Positions 7,779-16,386 of a DNA stretch of 64,000 nt are shown here, piece after piece. The translations under genes were made by a program, and so were the position numbers. Each line of letters opens with the position of its first letter. Within the stretch, counting starts at the first letter, position 1. Source of the DNA: Rhizobiales bacterium 62-47 (lineage in GTDB: Bacteria; Pseudomonadota; Alphaproteobacteria; Rhizobiales; Xanthobacteraceae). Under the pieces are notes generated by a model. The model was not told where the DNA came from. It worked only from the letters and a program-made list of their open reading frames with translations, and ran no database searches. The DNA lies in assembly GCA_001899255.1 (NCBI GenBank), contig MKVX01000003.1, positions 1 to 64,000 on the forward strand, given 5' to 3'.

Positions 7779-9404
7779 TTATCCCGCCGGATCGAACGTA
7801 TCGGCGCGCGCCAACGCCCACGCCTCACGAAACCGCTCGTCATCGGTGCCGGTAAGCAACTCACCAGGACGCAATTCCGGATAGAGTTGCGAGAACGATG
7901 TGACCTGAGTGCTGGAGATGCGGTGCGAGAAATGCACCGGGCGGATCTGCTGCGGATGCTCGAGGCCGGCAGCCGCGATCAATTCCGCCAGCGCATGCAA
8001 CGTCGCATGGTGATAGTTGTAGACACGCTCCAGCTTGTGCGGCACGACCAGCGCACGATTGCGCGTCGGGTCCTGCGTCGTGACGCCGGTCGGACAACGA
8101 TCGGTATGACAGCTCAAGGACTGGATGCAGCCGAGCGAAAACATGAAGCCGCGCGCCGAATTGCACCAGTCCGCGCCCAGCGCCATGGCCCGGGCCAGAT
8201 CGAACGCCGTGGCGATTTTGCCTGCGGCACCGATGCGGATGCGATCGCGCGCATTGATGCCTATCAACGCATTGTGCGCGAAGTTGACGCCTTCGCGCAT
8301 CGGCATGCCGAGGTGATCCATGAACTCGAGCGGCGCCGCACCGGTGCCGCCCTCGTTGCCGTCGATGACGATGAAATCCGGATAGATGCCAGTCTCAAGC
8401 ATCGCCTTGCAGATCGCGAGAAACTCCCAGCGGTGCCCAATGCACAGTTTGAATCCGGCCGGTTTGCCACCGGACAGCCGCCTCATCTCGCCAATGAACT
8501 GCATCATTTGCAAAGGTGTCGTGAAGGCCGTGTGACGTGCCGGCGAGATGCAATCCTCGCCCATGCCGACGCCCCTGATCTTGGAGATTTCCTCCGATAC
8601 TTTCGCGGCGGGCAGGACGCCGCCATGACCGGGCTTGGCACCTTGACTGACCTTCAATTCGACCATCTTGATCTGATCGTCGGAAGCAATCCGCGCAAAT
8701 TCCTCCGGATTGAACGATCCGTCCCGATTGCGACAGCCGAAGTACCCGGACCCGATTTCCCAGATCAAATCGCCGCCCTTCTCGCGGTGATAGGGGCTGA
8801 CACCTCCCTCGCCGGTATCGTGCGCAAAGCTGCCCTTCTTCGCGCCAGCGTTCAGCGCCCTGACCGCGTTGGGACTGAGCGCGCCGAAACTCATGGCTGA
8901 AATATTGAAGACCGAAGCCGAATACGGCTTGGTGCAGTCAGGTCCGCCTATCGTTACGCGAAACTTCTCGGTCGCATGCGGCTTCGGCGCGACCGAATGA
9001 TGCATCCACTCATAGCCGTCGGTGTAGACGTTCTCCTGGGTGCCGAACGGCCGTTTGTCGAGCACCATCTTGGCGCGCTGATAGACCACCGCGCGGGTAT
9101 CGCGGCTGAACGGCATGCCATCCTTTTCGCTTTCGAAGAAGTACTGCCGCATCTCGGGCCGTATTTCCTCGAGCAGAAAGCGCAAATGTGCCGAGATCGG
9201 ATAGTTGCGCAGCACCGCATGATCTTTCTGCACCAGATCGCGGATGCCCAGCAGTGTCAGCCCGCCGAAGATCAGAATCGGGATGACGACAACCTTCAGG
9301 ACTTTGTGATCGAAGATGCCGAGGATCAGCAGCAGCGCAGTAACGACACCGCAAATCGTCAGGACGATAAAGCGCGGTGAAAACGGGAGCATCAAGGTTT
9401 CCAT
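7779..9404 (-). CDS. Membrane-anchored FMN-binding glutamate synthase-like protein
   Basis: A 541-residue protein with two N-terminal membrane segments (around residues 8-28 and 30-50), then a domain like the FMN/iron-sulfur part of glutamate synthase. Visible motifs are SFGALS, GEGG, GSGYFGCR, KPGHGGVLPA, GNEGGTGAAP and the cysteine cluster CIQSLSCHTDRCPTGV that would hold a 3Fe-4S centre. There is no glutaminase domain, so it cannot be a complete glutamate synthase. Related stand-alone proteins are common but their reaction is not settled. The start at 9404 has a GAGG site upstream and fits the membrane segment. Convergent with the porin gene. Ferredoxin-NADP reductase is the next gene upstream, a possible electron source. 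Confidence 0.82.
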   Translation of the reverse strand: METLMLPFSPRFIVLTICGVVTALLLILGIFDHKVLKVVVIPILIFGGLTLLGIRDLVQKDHAVLRNYPISAHLRFLLEEIRPEMRQYFFESEKDGMPFSRDTRAVVYQRAKMVLDKRPFGTQENVYTDGYEWMHHSVAPKPHATEKFRVTIGGPDCTKPYSASVFNISAMSFGALSPNAVRALNAGAKKGSFAHDTGEGGVSPYHREKGGDLIWEIGSGYFGCRNRDGSFNPEEFARIASDDQIKMVELKVSQGAKPGHGGVLPAAKVSEEISKIRGVGMGEDCISPARHTAFTTPLQMMQFIGEMRRLSGGKPAGFKLCIGHRWEFLAICKAMLETGIYPDFIVIDGNEGGTGAAPLEFMDHLGMPMREGVNFAHNALIGINARDRIRIGAAGKIATAFDLARAMALGADWCNSARGFMFSLGCIQSLSCHTDRCPTGVTTQDPTRNRALVVPHKLERVYNYHHATLHALAELIAAAGLEHPQQIRPVHFSHRISSTQVTSFSQLYPELRPGELLTGTDDERFREAWALARADTFDPAG

Positions 9405-9614
9405 GGATCCCTCGGACAACACCGTAAGTGATGGCGACCCGCGCACAGTCGACAGCGTGATGCCGAGCATGTGCCAGCGCCGGATCGCTACTGCAATTCA
9501 ACGAGGCTAACACCTGCTTGACAGCAGGCGACCGTTGCCTGTCCGCAGCCTACCGATATTCGGGCAGAGAAATCAATCGCATGGCCGTTTACGGCCGACC
9601 ACCGGCAAATAAAA

Positions 9615-9637
9615 GACCGTGCCGATGGGGCGCGGTC
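9615..9637 (-). terminator. Rho-independent terminator after fpr
   Basis: On the minus strand an eight-of-nine base-paired stem (GACCGCGCC / GGCACGGTC, five-base loop) is followed directly by TTTTATTTG. It lies about 60 bases past the fpr stop codon. Confidence 0.6.
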
Positions 9638-9693
9638 CTCATCATCCAGTCCTGGAGTTCTTTCGATCGGGCAATCGAAGCCGGCGGCAAGCC

Positions 9694-10467
9694 TCAACGT
9701 TCGACGAACGCTTTCTCGATCACGAAATGGCCTGGCTCGCTATGGTTGCCCTCGGCAAAACCCCGGGCACCAAGCATGTCGCGCAATTCCTCGAGCATCG
9801 CCGGGCTGCCGCACATCATGATCCGGTCGCTGTCGATATCCAACGGCGCCAGTCCGATGTCATCGAAAAGCTGGTTCGAGGCGATCAGATCGGTGATGCG
9901 GCCTCGGTTGCGGAATGGTTCGCGCGTCACCGTGGGATAGTAGATCAGTTTGTCCTGCAGCAGTTCACCGAACAATTCGTCTTCGCGCAACCGGGCGACC
10001 AGTTGCTCGCCGTAAGCCAGTTCGGACACTTGCCGGCAGCCATGCACCAGCACAATCGTCTCGAACCGTTCGTAGACCTCGGGGTCCTTGATGAGACTGG
10101 CGAACGGCGCAAGCCCGGTACCGGTCGACAGCAACAGCAGCCTTTTGCCGGAAATCAGGTTATCGGTAATCAGGGTGCCGGTGGCCTTGCGGCCGACCAG
10201 AATGGTGTCACCCTCCTTGATGCGCTGCAGCCGCGAGGTCAGCGGCCCATCGGCGACTTTGATGCTGAAGAATTCCAGCGACTCTTCATGATTGGCGCTC
10301 GCCATGCTGTAGGCCCGCAGCAACGGACGGCCATCGATTTCGAGACCGATCATGGCGAACTGTCCGTTGAGAAAACGAAAGCCGGAATTGCGGGTGGCGG
10401 TGAAGCTGAACAGCGTGTCGGTCCAATGGCGAACGGAAAGAACCTTCTCCCGATGAAAAGCGCTCAT
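9694..10467 (-). CDS. fpr: Ferredoxin--NADP reductase
   Basis: A 257-residue cytosolic flavoprotein that moves electrons between NADPH and ferredoxin or flavodoxin. The FAD-binding motif RAYSMAS and flavin-stacking region are at about residues 50-56. The NADP-binding part has STGTGLAPFASLI and MMCGSPAMLEELRDML. The protein ends FVIEKAFVER, the C-terminus seen in the short Fpr class of alphaproteobacteria. Length is typical. It stands alone with a terminator behind it. In related bacteria it supports oxidative-stress defence and iron-sulfur proteins. Confidence 0.92.
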   Translation of the reverse strand: MSAFHREKVLSVRHWTDTLFSFTATRNSGFRFLNGQFAMIGLEIDGRPLLRAYSMASANHEESLEFFSIKVADGPLTSRLQRIKEGDTILVGRKATGTLITDNLISGKRLLLLSTGTGLAPFASLIKDPEVYERFETIVLVHGCRQVSELAYGEQLVARLREDELFGELLQDKLIYYPTVTREPFRNRGRITDLIASNQLFDDIGLAPLDIDSDRIMMCGSPAMLEELRDMLGARGFAEGNHSEPGHFVIEKAFVER

Positions 10468-10657
10468 AATGTCTCGTATCCGTATCTGTATTCTGAGGTA
10501 AACTTTTTGTGATCAATGCTTCCGCCGGCAACGCGGTCGCAGCTGAACCGGACGGTCGCTTGGGGGCGCGACGGCAAATGCCGGCAGCGGCGGTCTGACC
10601 CCCAAATAAGGATACAAGGTGGCGACGCAACAAATATTCGGCGGGGCCTAACTATTT

Positions 10658-10675
10658 ATATTCTAGAGAGAATAT
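10658..10675. repeat. AT-rich inverted repeat upstream of fpr
   Basis: ATATTCT and AGAATAT are perfect seven-base arms around AGAG. The site is in an AT-rich patch about 190 bases upstream of the fpr start. It could be an operator or a promoter element; it matches no site I can name with confidence. Confidence 0.3.
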
Positions 10676-10716
10676 TATTGCGGAGTAAGCTCCGGCAACG
10701 CCACTGAATTGCTTCG

Positions 10717-11343
10717 TCAGGCCTCCGGCGCGAGCCCTAGATGATCCACCCAGACGATTTCGTCCACGGCCGGTTTCACCACCCGCGGTGCGGCATCGCC
10801 CTCCGGATCGACGACGACCGCCCAGTGCAGCGGGACTTTGGACAGACCGCGCAGCAATCCCTGAATGGCAAAGCGCCCCTCAGTGCTCCATGCATGCAAG
10901 ACCGCAAGCATGACATCCGTCTCACCGCTCCCCTTGCTATAAGGCAAAAAGAGCTGCTCGATGGTCACCGGGCATCCGCTCTGGTCCGCCAGCGGCAGGA
11001 TCGAATAGACGGGCAACTTGCGGTTAACACAAGCGTCCCAGATCGGCCTTGCCGCTTTCGCCATTCCGGCGTCGAGGCAATCCTCCAGACGACGGGAGAT
11101 CATCTCGAGACCGAAAATCTGAGCGACGCGTTCGCCTGCCGACCTGCAGAGGTAGGAGAATTTTCCATCCTGGCGTGTAACTTCGTTCATCAGGATGTCG
11201 GCGGCATCCCCTGCACGTTCGTTCGGAGTAAAGTCTGCCAAATTCGGCAAGGCCTTTTGCCCTCGGGAGCGTTGCCAGTCCCGAACCAAGCTGACCTGTC
11301 GGATCGATCGCACAATGCTGATGTCGGCGGTCTGAAATTGCAT
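10717..11343 (-). CDS. PAS-domain protein of unknown role
   Basis: A 208-residue soluble protein without an output domain. It resembles the rhizobial PAS_5 type: an N-terminal helix with a WQRSRG motif, the sensing core around KFSYLCRSAGERVAQIFG and a strand pair near VTIEQLFLPYS. PAS_5 proteins are often multi-copy in Bradyrhizobium relatives and their partners are mostly unknown. It is divergent from the ATP-grasp gene across about 280 bases. Family assignment comes from overall pattern and is moderate. Confidence 0.6.
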   Translation of the reverse strand: MQFQTADISIVRSIRQVSLVRDWQRSRGQKALPNLADFTPNERAGDAADILMNEVTRQDGKFSYLCRSAGERVAQIFGLEMISRRLEDCLDAGMAKAARPIWDACVNRKLPVYSILPLADQSGCPVTIEQLFLPYSKGSGETDVMLAVLHAWSTEGRFAIQGLLRGLSKVPLHWAVVVDPEGDAAPRVVKPAVDEIVWVDHLGLAPEA

Positions 11344-11624
11344 TGGGCCGGCATATCCTGATCGTCATGCAGCGGAATAGGCAATGAGCTGCAGCGGACA
11401 CGGCAACAATCACAGCCGTTCCTGATTCGCAATCATTGACACACTAACATGAATGCCCTCTTCAGAGCTTAACGGCCGGACACCAATCCACCGGCTCCAC
11501 GTCCCAGGGCTCCGCGCCAAAATCATGTGCCGGACGTTGGTATGTTAGATCGGCCTGCCGGCAGCCTTCCGATCCATCCGCGCCTGCGGTATAGCCACCG
11601 CAGCATCAAGAGTGCTGGAGCTTT

Positions 11625-12635
11625 ATGCGCAATCTTCAGTCTTTTCGGGACGGCAAGCCAGGCTACTATCCCGATCAAACGATCTACGCGGAATACGCCT
11701 GCGCCGAGTTTGGCCTGACGTTCGAAGAACTGGACGGCGGCACCGGCCTGATTTTCAAGATTGCATCGGCAACCGCCAGCCATTGCTTCGGTGGCGGTCG
11801 CTGCTCGCTCTTCCCGCAAAACACCGCAACTTCCGCAACGCTGGCATCCGATAAGTTCTTTACCAATCGCATTCTCGATCACGCCGGCATCCCAACGCTA
11901 GGCGGCACGTATTTCTTTCTGCACGATCGTCATCGCGCGCATCGTGCCCCGGGACATGAGCGCAGCGATGCCTTGACCTTTCTGGCAACACTGAATGGCC
12001 CCGCTTTCGTCAAGCCGCTCAACGGCTCTCGCGGCGACTTCGCCCAGCCCGTCCATGATGCCGAAACCCTCACATGCTACATGGATGACGTCGCGCAATT
12101 CTATGATGCAATACTGATCCAGCCGTACATCCACGGCAGCGAGCATCGGATTTTCTTGCTCGACGATGACGTCATCTACACCGTTCACAAGCAACATCCG
12201 TTTGTCGAAGGTGACGGCATTCATTCAATCCGCGATCTGCTTGCCCGTAATGCTACGCAGCTGACGTCGCGTGGTATTTCGCCGGACTCGCCGATGGACG
12301 TCGAGGTCGACAGGCTAGATACCGTTCTCGCCGCAGGCGAACGACGCAAGATCATCGGCCGCACCAACCGCAGCGCCGGCGGCATCATGACATTCGATGT
12401 CCCTAGCGCCATGCAAGCCGCGCACGCACTTGCACGGCGCGCGATGCAGGCACTCGGCTTGCGTGCCGCCGCCGTGGATATGTTCACCGAATTGAATGGT
12501 GCCCCCGACACGATGCGGATCATCGAGATCAACGCCAATCCATCGATCCGTTTCCTCGAAGACAGCAACCGCTCCGACCTGATCCTGACCATCTGGCGGC
12601 ATACACTAACCGCGATAGGATTGTTGCGTGTTTGA
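11625..12635 (+). CDS. ATP-grasp ligase related to the cyanophycin synthetase central domain
   Basis: A 336-residue predicted carboxylate-amine ligase. It keeps the order of motifs of the ATP-grasp module of CphA: SDKFFTNRILDHAGIP (about residues 82-97), the nucleotide Lys in VKPLNGSRG (about 129-137), GSEHRIFLLDDDVI (about 171), a GDGIHSIRDLLARN segment (about 195), NRSAGG and the metal-binding end IIEINANPS (about 301). CphA-type ATP-grasp domains phosphorylate a carboxylate and join it to an amine. It lacks the N-terminal and Mur ligase parts of CphA. Its last eight bases overlap the start of a Mur ligase gene, so the two are co-translated. A GGAG-like site precedes the ATG. Substrate unknown. 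Confidence 0.78.
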   Translation: MRNLQSFRDGKPGYYPDQTIYAEYACAEFGLTFEELDGGTGLIFKIASATASHCFGGGRCSLFPQNTATSATLASDKFFTNRILDHAGIPTLGGTYFFLHDRHRAHRAPGHERSDALTFLATLNGPAFVKPLNGSRGDFAQPVHDAETLTCYMDDVAQFYDAILIQPYIHGSEHRIFLLDDDVIYTVHKQHPFVEGDGIHSIRDLLARNATQLTSRGISPDSPMDVEVDRLDTVLAAGERRKIIGRTNRSAGGIMTFDVPSAMQAAHALARRAMQALGLRAAAVDMFTELNGAPDTMRIIEINANPSIRFLEDSNRSDLILTIWRHTLTAIGLLRV

Positions 12636-13944
12636 TCTGCCCAAATACGGCCAAGGCATCTGTCTGGCGCGACTGAGCAAGCTGCTCGAAGCGCTGGGAA
12701 TCGATCGCACGCGTCTCGAGCGAATATCCGTGGTCGTCACCGGCTCGAATGGCAAAGGCAGCACCGCTGCGTTTTGTTCAAGCATCGGTCGGGCGGCGGG
12801 CTTGCGCACCGGGCTCTTCACATCACCGCATCTGTATCGCTTCAACGAACGTTTTCAGATCGACGGCGAGCCCATCGACGATGCGTATCTTGCTGCGATG
12901 GTCGCGCGGATCAATTCGGCCATTCATGACATCTCGCCGCAACTGACCGACGAAAGCTTCGGCGCATTCGAGGCGCAGTTTGCCCTCGCCTGTCTGTATT
13001 TTCAGGAAATGAACTGCCAGTTCGCAGTGTTCGAGGCCGGTATCGGCGGGCGTTACGATCCGGTCCGGCTGGTCAATGCGACAATCACCTCGGTCACATC
13101 GGTCGACTACGAGCACGTCGCGCTGCTGGGCAATTCGCTCGCCCTGATCGCGTCAGATAAAAGCGATGCCTGCGCTGCCGGCGGGACGATCATCTACGGC
13201 GAGAATTGCCGGCCGCTCCGCCCACATCTCATCGCGTATAACCGATCGCGTCAGGTCGCCAGCGCATTCGTTCGCGATGAGGTCGCGATCGAACGGGAAG
13301 CCATCGTTGCGGCTGCTCTATCGTTCGACTACCGATTTGGCGCGCATCATTTTTGCAATCTCGGGATTTCGCTCTCCGGCAGCTTCCAGCTCAACAACGC
13401 CGCTATTGCTGTCACTCTGTTCCTGCTCTGGGCAAGACAGGCATCGCTTGATGCGCCTCGAACACTGGAGGCAGCGGCTCGAACCGGGCTACGCGACACG
13501 CACTGGCCCGGCCGCCTCGAACCCATCCGCAACGATCCGCTGACCGTTATCGACGTCGGCCACACACCGGATGGCATCGCGCAAGCCTTGAACGGTCTCC
13601 ACGCCGCATACGGTGCTGACGGCTGGATTCTGGTGACCGGCGTTTCGCACGACAAGAAGGCCACCGAGATCGTCAACCAACTCGCGCCGGTCTTCGACAC
13701 CATCATCTGCACCGCAGCCTACCACAAGGGATCCGACCCGCAGGCCATTGCGCAAGCGGCGCGCGCGGCCAATCCAGCCGCGACGGTCCATACGTGCGCA
13801 ACCATCGAAGATGCCGTCGCGCGCAGCACAGCGCTTGCGGCGACGACAGGCCGCAGGATATTTGTCGCGGGCGGACTATTCCTCGCCGTTGAATTTGCCA
13901 CGGCCTTGCACGGCGACCGTCCGGATCGGCTGAATTTCTTCTGA
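12628..13944 (+). CDS. FolC-like Mur ligase paired with an ATP-grasp ligase
   Basis: A 438-residue protein of the folylpolyglutamate synthase branch of the Mur ligases. The P-loop TGSNGKGST is at residues 38-46 and is followed by the FolC signature TSPHLYRFNERFQIDGEPI. Other kept parts are the acidic FEAGIGGRYD segment, and TSVDYEHVALLG with its metal-binding His. In the C-terminal domain, the usual FolC motif DGAHNP reads DVGHTP (about 309-314), so substrate handling may differ. No accD or other usual folC partner is nearby, which argues for a paralogue rather than the housekeeping enzyme. The overlap with the ATP-grasp gene suggests joint action on one product, as the two active sites do in cyanophycin synthetase. 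Confidence 0.78.
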   Translation: MFDLPKYGQGICLARLSKLLEALGIDRTRLERISVVVTGSNGKGSTAAFCSSIGRAAGLRTGLFTSPHLYRFNERFQIDGEPIDDAYLAAMVARINSAIHDISPQLTDESFGAFEAQFALACLYFQEMNCQFAVFEAGIGGRYDPVRLVNATITSVTSVDYEHVALLGNSLALIASDKSDACAAGGTIIYGENCRPLRPHLIAYNRSRQVASAFVRDEVAIEREAIVAAALSFDYRFGAHHFCNLGISLSGSFQLNNAAIAVTLFLLWARQASLDAPRTLEAAARTGLRDTHWPGRLEPIRNDPLTVIDVGHTPDGIAQALNGLHAAYGADGWILVTGVSHDKKATEIVNQLAPVFDTIICTAAYHKGSDPQAIAQAARAANPAATVHTCATIEDAVARSTALAATTGRRIFVAGGLFLAVEFATALHGDRPDRLNFF

Positions 13945-14036
13945 GACGGAATATCGCGCGAACCGCACAGCGGCCTTCCGCTTCGCCGCGATTGGCATTA
14001 GCGTCAGCAACCGAAGCGGCATCAGGGAGGCATCTC

Positions 14037-15038
14037 ATGGCAGACGGTATCAACCGCCAGATTCTGTTGGTCGAGAAACCCACGGGCAAGCTCGCGCCAA
14101 GTCATTTCAAGATGTCGGAAGCGGCCATCCCTGAGCCGAAGGACGGTGAGGTGCTGCTGCGCGTTCGCTACATTTCGCTCGATGCGGCCAACCGCGCCTG
14201 GATGCACGGCGCAACCTACCGCTCGGCCGTGGAAGCCAACACGGTGATGGCCGGTGGCGGCATCGCTGAAGTCGTCACCTCCAAGGCTCCCGGTTTCGCC
14301 GCTGGCGATATCGTCTTCGGCGATACCGGCTGGCAGGATTATGCGGCCGTCCCCGCCAAGCATCTGAGCAAGACGCCACGCATCGAGCCGATGACCCACC
14401 TTCTCAGCGTTTACGGCATTGCCGGGCTCACGGCCTATTTCGGCCTGCTTCATGTCGGCCGGCCCAAGGCCGGTGAAACCGTCGTGGTGTCTGCAGCGGC
14501 AGGGTCTGTCGGATCGATCGTCGGGCAAATCGCCAAGATCAAGGGATGCCGCGTGATTGGCATCGCCGGCGGCAAGGAGAAATGCCAATGGCTGACGTCC
14601 GAACTCGGCTTCGATGCTGCCGTCGATTACAAAGACGGCGCGGTGTTCAAGGCGCTGAGGGCGGCCGCACCGGGCGGCATCGATGTCTATTTCGACAATG
14701 TCGGCGGTGACATCCTCGAAGCCTGCCTACCACTGATGAACCTGCACGGCCGCATCGCGTGCTGCGGCGCCATTTCACAATATGATGGCGTGCCGTCGGC
14801 AACCGGTCCGCGCGGCATACCGGGTCTGATCGTCGTCAAACGGCTGACCATGCAGGGGTTCATTGTGATGGACTACATGGATCAACGCGATCAGGCGCTG
14901 GCTGATCTGCAAGCGTGGGTCGCCGCCGGCAAACTGAAGGTGCAGGAAGACGTCATCGACGGATTGCAGAACACACCGCAGGCGTTGATCGGCCTGCTTG
15001 CAGGTGAAAATCGCGGCAAACGCATGATCAAAGTCTAA
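14037..15038 (+). CDS. NADP-dependent MDR oxidoreductase, prostaglandin reductase/CurA-like
   Basis: A 333-residue zinc-independent medium-chain reductase that probably reduces the double bond of alpha,beta-unsaturated ketones or aldehydes. It has the N-terminal family pattern of a substrate domain, the coenzyme loop VSAAAGSVGSIVGQIAK, the NADP-selective GIAGGKEK and the signature YFDNVGGDILEACL. No zinc-binding cysteines are visible. The start at 14037 has a strong AGGGAGG site eight bases upstream, better than the open frame starting at 13992. It is a single gene with no clear partner. Confidence 0.87.
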   Translation: MADGINRQILLVEKPTGKLAPSHFKMSEAAIPEPKDGEVLLRVRYISLDAANRAWMHGATYRSAVEANTVMAGGGIAEVVTSKAPGFAAGDIVFGDTGWQDYAAVPAKHLSKTPRIEPMTHLLSVYGIAGLTAYFGLLHVGRPKAGETVVVSAAAGSVGSIVGQIAKIKGCRVIGIAGGKEKCQWLTSELGFDAAVDYKDGAVFKALRAAAPGGIDVYFDNVGGDILEACLPLMNLHGRIACCGAISQYDGVPSATGPRGIPGLIVVKRLTMQGFIVMDYMDQRDQALADLQAWVAAGKLKVQEDVIDGLQNTPQALIGLLAGENRGKRMIKV

Positions 15039-15206
15039 GAGTCAGCTGCCGCCATCCGAGACACTGCTCTGTTGCCGCCAGCAATCCGACGATCGCGACT
15101 CGCCGGATCGCGACGGCACCTCTGCGAAGCATGATTGACGGCATACTGACCGAATGCATACTGTCAATATCATCGCCTGAATCTGGTTTGCTGAAAGGAG
15201 CGGCCA

Positions 15207-15839
15207 TTGAAGCTGCACGGCTACTATCGCAGCAGCGCCTCTTGGCGCGTTCGCATCGCGCTCAACCTCAAGGAACTGCCTGCCGAGCATGTGGCGCATC
15301 ATCTGCGTAAAGGCGAGCAGCGCGACCCGACCTACCTCGCGCTCAATCCGCAGGGGCTGGTGCCGACGTTATCGCTCGACGATGGAACGAGCGTGACTCA
15401 GTCGCTGGCGATCATCGAATGGCTCGACGAGACGCACACGCGACCGCCGCTATTGCCGGGCGATCCGCTTAACCGGGCGCGCATCCGATCTTTCGCGCAA
15501 GTCATCGCCTGCGATACGCACCCCGTGCAGAACCTCAAGGTTCTGGCGCGGCTACGGCAGCTTGGCCTTGCCGACGAGGCGGTCACGGCGTGGGCCGCAT
15601 GGGCGATTAACGAAGGGCTCGGCGCCTGCGAAACATTGATCGCTCGGGAAACCGGGCCATTCTGCTTCGGCAACGCGCCGACGCTCGCCGACATCTGCCT
15701 CGTTCCGCAATTGTTCAACGCGCGGCGCTTCGGCGTGGACCTCAGCGCTTATCCGCGCCTGCTCCAGGCCGAGACCGCCACTCAAGCAGTCAAGGCGTTC
15801 CAGGATGCGGCACCGGAGCGTCAGCACGATGCCGAATAA
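15207..15839 (+). CDS. maiA: Maleylacetoacetate isomerase
   Basis: A 210-residue zeta-class glutathione transferase that isomerises maleylacetoacetate to fumarylacetoacetate in tyrosine and homogentisate breakdown. The active-site motif RSSASWRVRIAL is at residues 8-19 and the glutathione-binding segment GLVPTLSLDDG and QSLAIIEWLDE follow. The C-terminal domain has FCFGNAPTLADICLVPQ. The start codon is TTG at 15207, supported by AAAGGAG six bases before it and by alignment of the N-terminus (KLHGYYRSSAS). The next gene, a MarR regulator, overlaps its end by 11 bases. The rest of the homogentisate pathway is not in the window. Confidence 0.9.
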   Translation: MKLHGYYRSSASWRVRIALNLKELPAEHVAHHLRKGEQRDPTYLALNPQGLVPTLSLDDGTSVTQSLAIIEWLDETHTRPPLLPGDPLNRARIRSFAQVIACDTHPVQNLKVLARLRQLGLADEAVTAWAAWAINEGLGACETLIARETGPFCFGNAPTLADICLVPQLFNARRFGVDLSAYPRLLQAETATQAVKAFQDAAPERQHDAE

Positions 15840-16347
15840 GCCGGCACCCAAATTGATGGACGATGTCTACAGCAAACCGGGGCACCTGTTCCGGCGCATG
15901 CAACAGATCGCCGTCGCCATCTTCATGGAGGAGTGCAAGGGATTCGATCTCACCCCGGTACAATATGCCTCGCTGGTGGCGGTGCGGGATTATCCCGGCA
16001 TCGACGCAACGCGCCTGTCGGCGCTGATTGCATTCGATCGGTCGACGCTCGGCAGCGTCATCGAGCGGCTCGAATCGAAAGAACTGATCGTGCGCAAGCC
16101 GGCTCCCGAGGATCGGCGCTTGAAACTGCTGCATCTCACCGCCAAGGGACGGCAACTGCTGGGCAAAGCCATTCCGGCGGTCGATCGCGCTCAACAGCGC
16201 ATGCTCGCGCCGTTGCAAGCCCGCGATCGCAAGGCTCTGATGTCCCTGATGGCGCAGCTCGTCGATCTTAACAATAATGTGTCACGCGCACCGATGAACG
16301 CCGCGAAGCTGCGACATCGGAATGGCGGCCCGCAGGCATCCGAATAA
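15829..16347 (+). CDS. MarR-family transcriptional regulator
   Basis: A 172-residue winged-helix DNA-binding protein. The helix-turn-helix spans about residues 50-85 (DATRLSALIAFDRSTLGSVI) and the wing is RKPAPEDRRLKLLHLTAKG. The C-terminal helices would form the dimer. The start at 15829 lies inside the end of maiA, so the two are co-transcribed. MarR proteins of this kind often answer to aromatic acids, so control of maiA or a linked aromatic pathway is likely but not shown. Confidence 0.87.
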   Translation: MPNKPAPKLMDDVYSKPGHLFRRMQQIAVAIFMEECKGFDLTPVQYASLVAVRDYPGIDATRLSALIAFDRSTLGSVIERLESKELIVRKPAPEDRRLKLLHLTAKGRQLLGKAIPAVDRAQQRMLAPLQARDRKALMSLMAQLVDLNNNVSRAPMNAAKLRHRNGGPQASE

Positions 16348-16386
16348 CGGACGCACTGTACGTATCACGACCGCCTTGTCAGTCGC

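Noticed and set aside
11463-11624. Possible small gene between the PAS protein and the ATP-grasp gene
   Set aside because: Short overlapping frames only; none with a plausible start or family pattern. Treated as promoter region.
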